Shown here piece after piece: positions 52,564-61,679 of a stretch of DNA of 64,000 bases. This DNA comes from Belnapia arida. Lineage in GTDB: Bacteria; Pseudomonadota; Alphaproteobacteria; Acetobacterales; Acetobacteraceae. The stretch's first letter is position 1. Every line of letters begins with the position of its first letter. The translations under genes were made by a program, and so were the position numbers. The notes beneath the pieces were generated by a model. It saw only the letters and a list, made by a program, of their open reading frames with translations, ran no database searches and was not told the DNA's origin. Where the stretch lies: contig NZ_JAETWB010000006.1 in the NCBI RefSeq assembly GCF_016773205.1, positions 186,001 to 250,000 on the forward strand, given 5' to 3'.

Positions 52564-53652
52564 ATGACAACGACACACCATGGCGAGGCGGCGACGCCAC
52601 CCACCGCCCGCGTGCCGAGCGTCACCGCCTGCCTGGTCACGCATGACCGGCCGCACTACGTGCGCAGCTGCCTTGAGAGCTTGCGCCAGCAGACGGTCGG
52701 TCCGGACGGTTTCGACATCGTCGTCGTCGACAGCTGCTCCGCGCCCGCGGTGAGCGAGGAGCTGGCTGCGCTGGTCGCGCCGCTGCCGAATGCGCGCCTG
52801 CTTCGCGTGGACCGGCCCGGCGCGAGCGCCGCGCGCAACCTCGGCGCCGAGGTGAGCGAGGCGGACTTCATTGCCTATCTCGATGACGACGCGCTCGCCA
52901 TGCCGGACTGGATCGAGCAGATCCAGCGCGTCGCGGCGACGCGCGACCCGTGGCCGGGCGTGCTCGCCGGCCGCGTGCTGCCAGTCTGGGAGGCGCCGCT
53001 GCCGGACTGGTGGCCGGACAGCCTGCGCGGCGTGCTCTCGATCATCGAATGGGAAGGCACCGGCGAGTTCCGCACGCCGCAGGTGCCGGACGGGCTCGAG
53101 CCCTACGGCGTGAACATGATCGTGCAGCGCCGGCCGCTGCTGGAGATGGGCGGCTTCGCCGACCGGCTCGGCCGCGTCGGCAAGCTGCTGCTCTCGGACG
53201 AGGATGTGCAGGTCGGCTGGCGGTTGCAGGACCGCGGCTATTCCGCTTGGTACGACAGCAGCATCGTCGTGCGTCACCAGATCCAGGCGCGCCGGCTGCG
53301 GCCGGAATGGCTGCTGGAGCGGCTCTACTGGCAGGGCGCCTCGACGGTCGCCACGCGCCGCATCCTCGGCGCGCCGGAGCAGGTCTGGCGCGAGCTGCCG
53401 CGCCGCCTCGTCGTCGAGGCCATCACCCTGCCGAGCTCGCTGCTGCCGCAGGACAGCACGGCCCTGCTGGCGCTGCGCTGGCGCCTCGCCTATGCGCGCG
53501 GCTTCACCCGCATGGCGCTGATGGGCGAGCACAAGAAGCGCAGCCTGCCCGGCCGCCTGCTGCGCGCCCTGCTGCGCCGCGACGGCGAGCCCGTCATCCC
53601 GACCCTCGACATCGGCGCTCGCGCCGACGAAGCCGGCAAGACCCATCGATGA
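52564..53652 (+). CDS. GT2 glycosyltransferase
   Basis: 362-aa GT-A fold enzyme, or 372 aa from ATG 52534. N-terminal VTACLVTHDRPHYVRSCLESLRQQ, the first donor Asp in VVVDSCSAP, GASAARNLGAEVSEADFIAYLDDDA (DxD), and the acceptor-binding GGFADRLGRVGKLLLSDEDVQVGWRLQDRGY (ED-like motif). The start 52564 is favoured by GAGGACAGG just upstream. It is divergent from the HAD-UbiA gene across about 290 bp and likely acts on the same envelope glycan. The sugar donor is not readable. Confidence 0.9.
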   Translation: MTTTHHGEAATPPTARVPSVTACLVTHDRPHYVRSCLESLRQQTVGPDGFDIVVVDSCSAPAVSEELAALVAPLPNARLLRVDRPGASAARNLGAEVSEADFIAYLDDDALAMPDWIEQIQRVAATRDPWPGVLAGRVLPVWEAPLPDWWPDSLRGVLSIIEWEGTGEFRTPQVPDGLEPYGVNMIVQRRPLLEMGGFADRLGRVGKLLLSDEDVQVGWRLQDRGYSAWYDSSIVVRHQIQARRLRPEWLLERLYWQGASTVATRRILGAPEQVWRELPRRLVVEAITLPSSLLPQDSTALLALRWRLAYARGFTRMALMGEHKKRSLPGRLLRALLRRDGEPVIPTLDIGARADEAGKTHR

Positions 53653-54569
53653 GCGAGCCTGCCCTCACCGTCTTCTTCGCCACGCGCAACCGCGCGCATG
53701 CCATTCCGCGCGTGCTGGAAGCCTTCACCGGCCTGCGATCGCCGGAGGGCGGGTGGAAGCTGGTCGTCACCGACAACGGCAGCGGCGACGATACACTCGC
53801 TGTGCTGCAGGGCTTCGCCGGGCGGCTGCCGCTGACCATCCTTTCCTGCCCGAAGCCGGGCAAGAACCGTGCGCTTAACCTCGCCTTGCCCGAACTGCAG
53901 GGCCGCCTCGCCGTCTTCACCGATGACGACGTGCTGCCGGATGCCGATTGGCTGGTCCGCCTGCTGGCAGCGGCCGACGAGCATCCGGAGGCGGACATGT
54001 TCGGCGGCACGGTGGCGCCCGAATGGCCGCGGCCGAAGCCCGACTGGCTCTCGGAAGAGGTCGTCGAGTTCAGCATGCTCTACTCGCAGCAGCTGCGGCC
54101 GAGCGGGCCCTGCGGCTTCGCCGACATCTTCGGCCCCAACATGGCGATCCGCGCCGACCTCTTCCGCGCCGGCACGCGCTTCGCCGAGCATGTCGGGCCG
54201 GACGGCACCAACCCGCTCTACGCCATGGGCAGCGAGACGGAGCTGCTGCGGCGGCTGGAGGTGGCCGGGCATCGCGGCTGGTTCGAGGCCTCGGCCCGCC
54301 TGCGCCACATCATCCGCCCGGAGCAGATGGAGGAAGGTTGGATCCTCGAGCGCGCCTTCCGCTACGGCGCCGGCGAGGGCCGCAACTATGTCGCCGGCTC
54401 GCTGCCGAAGGACATCCTGCGCCGTGTCGTCTACCGCATCGCCGCGCAGGGGATGCGGCTGATGCCGCACTCGCCACGCCGCCTCCGCATCCGCTACCGC
54501 GACCGCTGGCTCGCCGGCGCCGCCGCCGGGCGGCAGGCGCCGCAGCAGGGTTCCGCTATTCCGCGGTGA
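53649..54569 (+). CDS. GT2 glycosyltransferase
   Basis: 306-aa GT-A glycosyltransferase similar in layout to its upstream neighbour: LTVFFATRNRAHAIPRVLEAF, the donor motif VTDNGSGDDT, PKPGKNRALNLAL, FTDDDVLPDADWLVRLL (DDD) and GSETELLRRLEVAG. The pair may have arisen by ancient duplication, since both share an acceptor-side pattern with a C-terminal helix-rich tail. Start overlaps the previous stop (ATGA). It ends by overlapping the convergent Bug-family gene by 14 bp. Confidence 0.9.
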   Translation: MSEPALTVFFATRNRAHAIPRVLEAFTGLRSPEGGWKLVVTDNGSGDDTLAVLQGFAGRLPLTILSCPKPGKNRALNLALPELQGRLAVFTDDDVLPDADWLVRLLAAADEHPEADMFGGTVAPEWPRPKPDWLSEEVVEFSMLYSQQLRPSGPCGFADIFGPNMAIRADLFRAGTRFAEHVGPDGTNPLYAMGSETELLRRLEVAGHRGWFEASARLRHIIRPEQMEEGWILERAFRYGAGEGRNYVAGSLPKDILRRVVYRIAAQGMRLMPHSPRRLRIRYRDRWLAGAAAGRQAPQQGSAIPR

Positions 54570-55527
54570 TCCCGCCCTGCGTCACCACGCGCTTCCAGCG
54601 GGCGATCTCAGCCTGCTGGAAGGCGGCGAATTCTTCAGGCGAATTGCCCACCACCTCGAAGCCGAGATCGGCCAGCCGCGACGCGGTCTGCGGCACGCGG
54701 AGCGCGGCGATGGCTGCGGCGTGCACCTTGGCGACCAGCGGCGCCGGCATGGCCGCCGGCCCGCCGAAGCCCTGCCAGGAATAGACGACGAAGTCACGCA
54801 GCCCCGCCTCGCCCGCCGTCGGCACCTCCGGCAGCAGCGGGCTGCGTGCCTCGCTGGTGATGATGATCGGCCGCACCCGCCCGTCCCTGATCTGCGGCGC
54901 GATGGAGCCGAGATTCTGGAAGGACATCTGCACGGTGCCCGCGATCAGGTCGGTCGTCGCCGGTCCGCCGCCGGCATAGGGGACGTGCGCCACCTCGGTG
55001 CCTGTCGCCTGCTTGAACATCTCCATCGTCAGATGGTCGGAGGAGCCGATGCCGCTGGTCGAGTAGGACGCGCGGCCGCCATTGCCCTTCAGCCAGGCGA
55101 CCAGCTCCGGCAGCGTCTTCGCCGGCACCTGGCCGGGATGCACCACCAGCACGTTCGGCGTCCGCACCGTCTGGGTGATGCGCGTCAGCTGCGTGACCGG
55201 GTCATAGGCGAGGTTCGGCCGCAGCGCGACATTGATCGCCCAGGTGCTGATCGGCGCATGCATCAGCGTGTAGCCGTCCGGCGCGCTGCGGATGACGGCC
55301 CGGGCGCCGACCTCGCCGGTCGCACCCGGCCGGTTCTCGGCGACCACCGGCTTGCCGAGCGACTGCTGCATCCCCTGGGCCAGCGCCCGTCCGATGATGT
55401 CGGAGGAGGAGCCTGGAGCGAAGGGCACCAGGATCGTCACCGTGCGGGAGGGCCACTCCTCCTCCGCCCGGGCAATGCGGATGCCGGGCAGGAGGGCGGC
55501 CGCCCCGATCAGATGCCTACGACGCAT
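54556..55527 (-). CDS. Bug-family (TctC) tripartite tricarboxylate transporter binding protein
   Basis: 323-aa periplasmic binding protein with a signal (MRRRHLIGAAALLPGIRIARA). Bug hallmarks are PSRTVTILVPFAPGSSSDIIGRALAQGMQ, VVAENRPGATGEVGARAV and SYSTSGIGSSDHLTMEMFKQ. Such proteins bind small carboxylates or other organics and are hugely expanded in some proteobacteria, usually as orphans without the TctAB membrane part, as here. Ligand unknown. The last 14 bp overlap the convergent glycosyltransferase gene. Confidence 0.92.
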   Translation of the reverse strand: MRRRHLIGAAALLPGIRIARAEEEWPSRTVTILVPFAPGSSSDIIGRALAQGMQQSLGKPVVAENRPGATGEVGARAVIRSAPDGYTLMHAPISTWAINVALRPNLAYDPVTQLTRITQTVRTPNVLVVHPGQVPAKTLPELVAWLKGNGGRASYSTSGIGSSDHLTMEMFKQATGTEVAHVPYAGGGPATTDLIAGTVQMSFQNLGSIAPQIRDGRVRPIIITSEARSPLLPEVPTAGEAGLRDFVVYSWQGFGGPAAMPAPLVAKVHAAAIAALRVPQTASRLADLGFEVVGNSPEEFAAFQQAEIARWKRVVTQGGITAE

Positions 55528-55665
55528 GGCGTTCTCCCTCCCGGCTGTTGGCGCGCATTGGCAATGGGCGGCCGCGCCGCGTCAAGCCGGGCGTGGTGCA
55601 TCGCCAAGCGTTCCGTCGCTTGACGCGCGCCGCCCCGCGCGCTCGCCTGGGCGAAGGAGGAAACC

Positions 55666-56832
55666 ATGCTCCCCACTCCCCACCCCTTCCGGCTTGAGAT
55701 TCCTGACCAAGCCATCGCCGACCTGAAGTCCCGCCTCGCCCTGACCCGCCTGCCCGACCAGCCGCCGGGTGAGGCCTGGGCGACGGGAACCGATGTGGAC
55801 TATCTCGGCGGCCTGCTCGCCTACTGGCAGAGCGGCTTCAACTGGCGCCATGCGGAGGCGCGGCTGAACGCCTTTCCGCAATTCACCGTGCCCTTGCATG
55901 GCATCGACCTGCACTACCTGCACGTCCAGGGCCAGGGCCCCTCCCCGATGCCGTTGCTGCTGATGCATGGCTGGCCGGGCTCCGTCTTCGAATTCCTCGA
56001 CATCATCCCGCGCCTGACCGACCCGGCGCATTTCGGCGGCGATCCGGCGGATGCCTTCACCGTCGTCGTCCCCTCGCTGCCGGGCTATGGCCTGTCCTTC
56101 CGCCCCGGCCAGCCGCGCTTTCCGGTCGAGGCGATCGCGGACTGCCTCGCCCATCTGATGACGGGCGTGCTCGGCTACGAGCGATTCGGCGCCCAGGGCG
56201 GCGACTGGGGCGGCTTCACCGCCTCCCGCCTCGGCGTCGCGCATGCGGAGAAGCTGATCGGCATCCACCTGAACCTGCTTTCGCTCCGCCCCGACCAGGC
56301 GGCGCCGGAGAACCCGACCGCGGAGGAGCGCCGCTACCTCGACGAGGTGGCGCAGTGGATGCGGGAGGAGACGGGCTACCAGTGGATCCAGGGCACCCGG
56401 CCGCAGACCCTGGCCTTTGCCCTGAACGACAGCCCAGCCGGCCTCGCCGCCTGGATCGTCGAGAAATTCCGCGCCTGGTCGGACTGCGACGGCGACGTGG
56501 AGAGCGTCCACCCGCGCGACCGGCTGCTGGCGAATATCGCGCTCTACTGGTTCACCGGCTGCATCGGCGCCTCCTTCTGGCCCTATTATGCCCGGATGCA
56601 TGGCGACTGGCCGATCCCCGAGGGGCGCACGGTGGATGTGCCGATGGGCTACGCCGCCTTCCCGAAGGAGATCCGCCGCCCGCCGCGCAGCATCGCCGGG
56701 CGGACCTATACCGATATCCGCCGCTGGACGGAGATGCAGCGCGGCGGGCATTTCGCCGCCATGGAGCAGCCGGCGGCGCTGGCCGAGGAGATCGCCGCCT
56801 TTTTCCGCCCGCTGCGGGGAGGTGCCGCATGA
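55666..56832 (+). CDS. Epoxide hydrolase (alpha/beta, EHN-type)
   Basis: 388-aa alpha/beta hydrolase with the N-terminal EHN region (PFRLEIPDQAIADLKSRLALTRLPD). The oxyanion hole HGWPGS, the nucleophile Asp180 in GAQGGDWGGF, and the C-terminal catalytic His in RGGHFAAMEQP are all present. It adds water to an epoxide to give a diol. GGAGGAAACC upstream of ATG 55666 makes the start firm. It is coupled to the oxidoreductase downstream (ATGA), so both may process one organic substrate. Confidence 0.93.
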   Translation: MLPTPHPFRLEIPDQAIADLKSRLALTRLPDQPPGEAWATGTDVDYLGGLLAYWQSGFNWRHAEARLNAFPQFTVPLHGIDLHYLHVQGQGPSPMPLLLMHGWPGSVFEFLDIIPRLTDPAHFGGDPADAFTVVVPSLPGYGLSFRPGQPRFPVEAIADCLAHLMTGVLGYERFGAQGGDWGGFTASRLGVAHAEKLIGIHLNLLSLRPDQAAPENPTAEERRYLDEVAQWMREETGYQWIQGTRPQTLAFALNDSPAGLAAWIVEKFRAWSDCDGDVESVHPRDRLLANIALYWFTGCIGASFWPYYARMHGDWPIPEGRTVDVPMGYAAFPKEIRRPPRSIAGRTYTDIRRWTEMQRGGHFAAMEQPAALAEEIAAFFRPLRGGAA

Positions 56833-57839
56833 AGGCCGTTGGCTATACCGAGCGGGGCCTGCCGATCGGCGACCCGCGCTCGCTCCAGGACCTCGACCTG
56901 CCGGCGCCGCCATCGCCCGAGGGCCGCGACCTGCTGGTCCGCGTGCAGGCCGTCTCGGTCAATCCGCGCGATGCGAAGAGCCGCGCCGTCTTCGAGGCCT
57001 CGCCCGAGGCGCCGCGCGTCCTCGGCTACGACGCCTCCGGCATCGTCGAGTCGGCCGGCCCGGGCTGCACGCTGTTCCGCCCCGGCGACGCGGTCTTCTA
57101 CGCCGGCGTGCTCGACCGGCCGGGTTCCAATGCCGAGCTGCAGTTGGTCGACGAGCGGATCGTGGGCCGCAAGCCCGAAAGCCTGTCCCATGCCGCGGCG
57201 GCGGCCCTGCCTCTGACCACGCTGACCGCCTGGGAGATGCTGTTCGACCGGCTGGAGATCCCCCGCGGCGGCGGCGCGGGCTGCTCGCTGCTGATGCTCG
57301 GCGGCGCCGGCGGGGTGCCCTCCATCGCCATCGCCCTGGCTCGGGCGCTGACCGGGCTGCGGATCATCGGCACCGCCTCCCGCCCCGAGAGCGCTGCCTG
57401 GGTGCGCGAATGCGGGGCGCATGAGGTGGTGGATCACGGCCAGCCGCTGGCGGCGCAGGTGAAGGGGTTCGGCCCGGTGCGCTACGTCTTCTCGACCCAT
57501 ACCGATGCCGCCGCCTGGGCCGAGATCGCCAAGCTGATCGCGCCGCAGGGACGGTTCGGCCTGATCGACGACCCGGAGCCGCTCGACCTCCGCCTGGTGA
57601 AGTTCAAGAGCGTCTCGATCCATTGGGAGGCGATGTTCACCCGGCCGATGTTCCGCACCGCCGACATGGAGCGCCAGCACGCCATCCTCACCGAGGCGGC
57701 CTCGCTGATCGATGCCGGCAGGCTCCGCCCGGCGGCGCCCGAGCATTACGGCCGGATCAACGCGGAGAATCTGCGCCGCGCCCATGCTGCCATCGAGGCG
57801 GGGCGCGTGCGGGGCAAGATCGTGCTGGAAGGCTTCTGA
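56829..57839 (+). CDS. Zinc-less MDR oxidoreductase (quinone oxidoreductase type)
   Basis: 336-aa medium-chain dehydrogenase/reductase. GYDASGIVESAGPGC and VRVQAVSVNPRDAKSR mark the catalytic domain, LMLGGAGGVPSIAIALARAL the NADPH-binding loop. Structural-zinc Cys cluster and catalytic zinc ligands are not seen, so it is closer to quinone oxidoreductase/ZADH1-like proteins than to alcohol dehydrogenase. ATG 56829 overlaps the epoxide hydrolase stop (ATGA). Substrate unknown; an enone or quinone is likely. Confidence 0.9.
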   Translation: MKAVGYTERGLPIGDPRSLQDLDLPAPPSPEGRDLLVRVQAVSVNPRDAKSRAVFEASPEAPRVLGYDASGIVESAGPGCTLFRPGDAVFYAGVLDRPGSNAELQLVDERIVGRKPESLSHAAAAALPLTTLTAWEMLFDRLEIPRGGGAGCSLLMLGGAGGVPSIAIALARALTGLRIIGTASRPESAAWVRECGAHEVVDHGQPLAAQVKGFGPVRYVFSTHTDAAAWAEIAKLIAPQGRFGLIDDPEPLDLRLVKFKSVSIHWEAMFTRPMFRTADMERQHAILTEAASLIDAGRLRPAAPEHYGRINAENLRRAHAAIEAGRVRGKIVLEGF

Positions 57840-57996
57840 TTTCCTCGCAAACCGCTGCGCGGCTTTGCGGGGGCCCCGGATTGGCGATTTGCTCCCGAAG
57901 GCCTCGCACGGCCTTCCGCGTCAACGCCGCCGAAGGACACCACAGGGGGCCGGTTTCGGCGAACCGGTCCAGAAGATCAGGTCGGGAGGAACGAGG

Positions 57997-58788
57997 ATGC
58001 TCGACGACGGAGCGGCCGAGGGAGCCGCCGCGCTGCTCTGGCGCCACTGGCAGGAAGGACGGCGCCTCGCTGCCCTCCCCGCCCCGCTGCGGCCGGCGAG
58101 CCGGGCGGAGGGCTATGCGATCCAGTCCCGCTTCGACGGGCGTGACGGGCGGCCGCTCTTCGGCTGGAAGATCGCCGCCACGAGCCAGGCCGGGCAGGCG
58201 CATATCGGCGTCGACGGGCCGCTCGCCGGGCGCATCCTCGCCAGCCGGGTCTTCGCCGACGGGGTCGAGGTGCCGCTCGGGGCCAATGCCATGCTGGTCG
58301 CCGAGCCGGAATTCGTCTTCCGCATCGCCCGCGACCTGCCGCCCCGTCCCCTGCCCTACACCCAGGCGGAGGTAATGGCGGCGGTCGGCGCGCTGCATCT
58401 CGGCATCGAGGTGCCGGACAGCCGCTTCGGTGATTTCGCCCGGGCCGGCGGGCCGCAGCTCATCGCCGACAATGCCTGCGCCCATCAATTCGTCCTCGGG
58501 CCGGAGGCGCCGGCCGACTGGCGCGGCCTCGACCTCGCCGCGCATCCCGTCGCCGCCCGGGTCGGCGAGCGCTACGCCCGAGAGGGGGTCGGCGCCAACG
58601 TGCTGGGCGACCCGCGCATCGCCCTCGCCTGGCTGGCGAACGAGCTGGCGGCCCATGGCCCCGGCCTCGCCGCCGGGCAGTACGTCACCACCGGCACCTG
58701 CATGGTGCCGCTCGAGATCCGGGCGGGCGACGCGGTCCGGGCCGATTTCGGGCGGCTTGGCAGCGTCGCCGTTCGGTTTATAGCCTGA
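57997..58788 (+). CDS. 2-keto-4-pentenoate hydratase (MhpD-type) family protein
   Basis: 263-aa fumarylacetoacetate hydrolase-related hydratase that adds water to 2-hydroxypenta-2,4-dienoate in meta-cleavage of aromatics. Segments FGWKIAATSQAGQAHIGVDGP, VAEPEFVFRIARDLP (metal-binding Glu-X-Glu like) and GALHLGIEVPDSRF match the family. The ribosome site GGGAGGAACGAG is strong and sets ATG 57997. The 157 bases before it carry no gene. It precedes a GMC oxidoreductase after 26 bp. A true partner pathway is not evident, though GalB at 16.1 kb is also from aromatic meta-cleavage. Confidence 0.88.
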   Translation: MLDDGAAEGAAALLWRHWQEGRRLAALPAPLRPASRAEGYAIQSRFDGRDGRPLFGWKIAATSQAGQAHIGVDGPLAGRILASRVFADGVEVPLGANAMLVAEPEFVFRIARDLPPRPLPYTQAEVMAAVGALHLGIEVPDSRFGDFARAGGPQLIADNACAHQFVLGPEAPADWRGLDLAAHPVAARVGERYAREGVGANVLGDPRIALAWLANELAAHGPGLAAGQYVTTGTCMVPLEIRAGDAVRADFGRLGSVAVRFIA

Positions 58789-58814
58789 CGCCAGGGATCA
58801 GCAGGACGCCGCGC

Positions 58815-60449
58815 ATGGACGCCGACAGCTTCGACTATGTCATCGTGGGATCGGGCGCCGCCGGTTCGGTGCTGGCCAACCGGCTGAGCGCCGACCCCCG
58901 CGTCACCGTCTGCGTGCTGGAGGCGGGTCCGCCGGACCGCAACCCCTTCATCCACATCCCGGCCGGCTTCATCAAGACGCTGGTCGACCCCGGCGTCACT
59001 TGGCAGTTCAAGACCGAGCCGCTGCCGATGACGGGCGGGCGGCGCATCAGCACGACCCAGGGGCGGACGCTCGGCGGCTCCTCCTCGGTCAACGGCATGG
59101 TCTACAACCGCGGGCAGCCGGCCGACCTCGACAATTGGGCGCAGCGCGGCAACCGCGGCTGGGGCTATGCCGACTGCCTGCCCTACTACCGGCGCAGCGA
59201 GAACCGCATCGGGGCGGGCGATGCGTCGCGCGGCCGCAGCGAGGACGGCATCCCGGTCACCGACATGGACTGGATCCACCCGGTCTCGGAGGCCTTCATC
59301 GAGGGCTGCGTGGGCCTCGGCATCCCCCGCGCCCGCGACTACAACAGCGGCGACCAGGCAGGCGTCGGCTACTTCCAGCGGGCCATCCGCAACGGGCGGC
59401 GCGTCTCGGCGGCGCGGGCCTTCCTCAAGCCGGCCATGAAGCGCCCGAACCTCGAGGTGCGGACCAATGCGCGGGCTAGCGCCATCCTCTTCGAGGGCAA
59501 GCGCGCCATAGGCATTCGCTACCTCGCCGCCCGCGGCGCCCCACCGCGCGAGGTGCGGGCGCGGCGCGAGGTCATCCTCTCCGCCGGCACGGTGAACACG
59601 GCGCGGCTGCTGCAGGTCTCGGGCGTCGGCCCGGTCGACCTTCTGGAGCGGCTCGGCGTGCCCGTCGTGCATGCGCTGCGCGGCGTCGGCTCCAACTTCC
59701 GCGACCACTACGCCTCGCGCTTCGTCATGCGGGCGAAGCCGGGCGTCGAGACGCTGAACCAGCTCGGCCGCGGGGTGAAGCTCGGGATGCAGATCGCCCG
59801 TTGGGGGCTGCGCAAGCCCAGCATCCTCGCCACCGCCCCCTCGCATGTGCATGTCTTCTGGAAGAGCTTCGAGGGGCTCGACGTGCCGGACCTGCAATGC
59901 GTCTTCACCCCCGGCTCCTATGTCGAGGGCAAGGTCTATGTGCTCGACGATTATCCAGGCGTCACCGCCGGCGCATGGCAGCACCGGCCGGAGAGCACCG
60001 GCTGGGTCACTGCGCGCAGCACCGACGTCTTCGAGGATCCGGTGATCAACCCCAACTACCTCTCCGACCCGATGGATGTGCGCGTCCATCTCGGCGGCAT
60101 GCGGCTGGTGCGGCGGATGCTGAACACGCCGGAGCTGGCGCGATACCTGGAGGCCGAGACCCTGCCCGGCCCCCAGGCGCAGACCGATGACGAGCTGCTG
60201 GACTTCGCCAAGCGCAACGGCAGCACCACCTACCACCTGATCGGCACCGCCCGCATGGGGCCGGAGACCGACCCGAGCGCGGTGGTGAGCGACCGGCTTC
60301 TGGTGCACGGCATGCAGGGGCTGCGCGTCGTCGATGCCTCGATCATGCCGAGCATGCCCTCGGCCAACACCTACGCGACGACGCTGATGATCGCCGAGAA
60401 GGCGGCGGACTTCGTCCTCGGGCGTCAGGCGGCCGAGGAGGCCGCCTGA
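58815..60449 (+). CDS. GMC-family oxidoreductase (choline dehydrogenase-like)
   Basis: 544-aa FAD enzyme. N-terminal dinucleotide motif DYVIVGSGAAGSVLANRLS, the GMC signature LGGSSSVNGMVYNRG at about 92-106, the second GMC motif ILSAGTVNTARLL, and the C-terminal active-site region STTYHLIGTARMG plus NTYATTLMIAEKAADFVLG. It oxidises an alcohol to an aldehyde; the specific substrate is not readable. It lies 26 bp after the keto-pentenoate hydratase and converges on a TRAP binding-protein gene with 9 bp between stops. Confidence 0.93.
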   Translation: MDADSFDYVIVGSGAAGSVLANRLSADPRVTVCVLEAGPPDRNPFIHIPAGFIKTLVDPGVTWQFKTEPLPMTGGRRISTTQGRTLGGSSSVNGMVYNRGQPADLDNWAQRGNRGWGYADCLPYYRRSENRIGAGDASRGRSEDGIPVTDMDWIHPVSEAFIEGCVGLGIPRARDYNSGDQAGVGYFQRAIRNGRRVSAARAFLKPAMKRPNLEVRTNARASAILFEGKRAIGIRYLAARGAPPREVRARREVILSAGTVNTARLLQVSGVGPVDLLERLGVPVVHALRGVGSNFRDHYASRFVMRAKPGVETLNQLGRGVKLGMQIARWGLRKPSILATAPSHVHVFWKSFEGLDVPDLQCVFTPGSYVEGKVYVLDDYPGVTAGAWQHRPESTGWVTARSTDVFEDPVINPNYLSDPMDVRVHLGGMRLVRRMLNTPELARYLEAETLPGPQAQTDDELLDFAKRNGSTTYHLIGTARMGPETDPSAVVSDRLLVHGMQGLRVVDASIMPSMPSANTYATTLMIAEKAADFVLGRQAAEEAA

Positions 60450-60458
60450 CGGTCACGG

Positions 60459-61550
60459 TCAGCGCTGCGAGGTCGTCACCGCGACGAAATTCGAGGCGCT
60501 GTCCTCCGCCACGCGGAACCACTGGATCTGCTCCAGCCGGAACTTGTCCCAATGCTCGTGGATGCGCTTGAACCGCGCATTCTGCGCGCCGAGTTCGGCA
60601 TAGAGCTCCTGCGCCGCCTTGTAGAGCGCCGTCATCACCTCCCGCGGATAGGGGCGGAGCTGGGTACCGCCCGCCAGCAGGCGCCGCAGCGCCGGCGGGT
60701 TCAGCACGTCGTACTTCGCCGCCGTCGCGGCCCAGGCCTCCGCCGAGGCCGTCTCCAGCATGGACTGGTAGGCTTTCGGCAGCCCGTCCCAGGCCCGCTG
60801 GTTGACCAGCAGGTCGGTGCTCGGCGCGATCTCCTGGAAGCCGGGGTAGTAATAGTATTTCGCCACCTGGCCGAAGCCGAGCTTCTCGTCGTCATAGGGG
60901 CCGATATATTCGGCGCCGTCGATCACGCCCCGTTCCAGCGCGGGATAGATGTCGGAGGGCGCGATCTGCTGGGGGATGACGCCGAGCTTCGCCATCACGC
61001 TGCCGCCGAGCCCGGCGATGCGGAATTTCAACCCCTTCAGATCCTCCGGCGCCTTGATCTCCCGCTTCAGCCAGCCGCCCATCTGGGCGCCGGTGCAGGC
61101 GGCGGGGATGGCGACCACGCCCTGGTCGCGGAAGACGTCGCGCAGCAGGTCGCGCCCGCCGCCGTAGTTGAGCCAGGCGAACATCGCCCGGCTCGACATG
61201 CCCCAGGGCAGCGTCGTGCTGATGGCGAGGCTCGGGTCCTTGCCGAAGTAGAAGAGGCTGGAGGTGAAGCCGCACTCGACCGACCCCTGCCCCACCGCAT
61301 CGAGGATCTGCAGGCCGGGCACGATCTCGCCCGGGCCGGAGACGGTGATCTCGAAGGCGCCGTCCGACATCTCCCGCACCCGCCGCGCCACGATCTCGGC
61401 CGCGCCGTAGAGGGTGTCGAGCGTCTTCGGGAAGCTGTTGGGGCAGCGCCAGCGGATGCGCGGCTGGGCGCCCGCTAGATGAGGGGTGGCGAGCGTGGCG
61501 GCGCCGGTTATCCCGGCGATCCCGCCCGCGAGGGCACGGCGGCGTTGCAT
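60459..61550 (-). CDS. TRAP transporter substrate-binding protein (DctP family)
   Basis: 363-aa periplasmic binding protein with a twin-arginine-like signal (MQRRRALAGGIAGITGAATLA). Family features are RWRCPNSFPKTLDTLYGAAEIVARRVREMS, the helix-linker LKGLKFRIAGLGGSVMAKLGVIP with the conserved Arg that binds the ligand carboxylate, and GVIDGAEYIGPYDD. The DctQ and DctM membrane subunits are not adjacent. Ligand probably an organic acid. It is divergent from the URC pair across 129 bp. Confidence 0.92.
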   Translation of the reverse strand: MQRRRALAGGIAGITGAATLATPHLAGAQPRIRWRCPNSFPKTLDTLYGAAEIVARRVREMSDGAFEITVSGPGEIVPGLQILDAVGQGSVECGFTSSLFYFGKDPSLAISTTLPWGMSSRAMFAWLNYGGGRDLLRDVFRDQGVVAIPAACTGAQMGGWLKREIKAPEDLKGLKFRIAGLGGSVMAKLGVIPQQIAPSDIYPALERGVIDGAEYIGPYDDEKLGFGQVAKYYYYPGFQEIAPSTDLLVNQRAWDGLPKAYQSMLETASAEAWAATAAKYDVLNPPALRRLLAGGTQLRPYPREVMTALYKAAQELYAELGAQNARFKRIHEHWDKFRLEQIQWFRVAEDSASNFVAVTTSQR

Positions 61551-61679
61551 CCTGTCTTCCTTCCCTGGTCCCGCCCCTCATGCCGGGGGCATGGGCGGAG
61601 GATAGGGCGGCAACACCTTCCGTTGCTACGGCGGAAGCGCCTCTTTGATCCGGCGCCGCATGCTGGCAATCTTCTTCGC

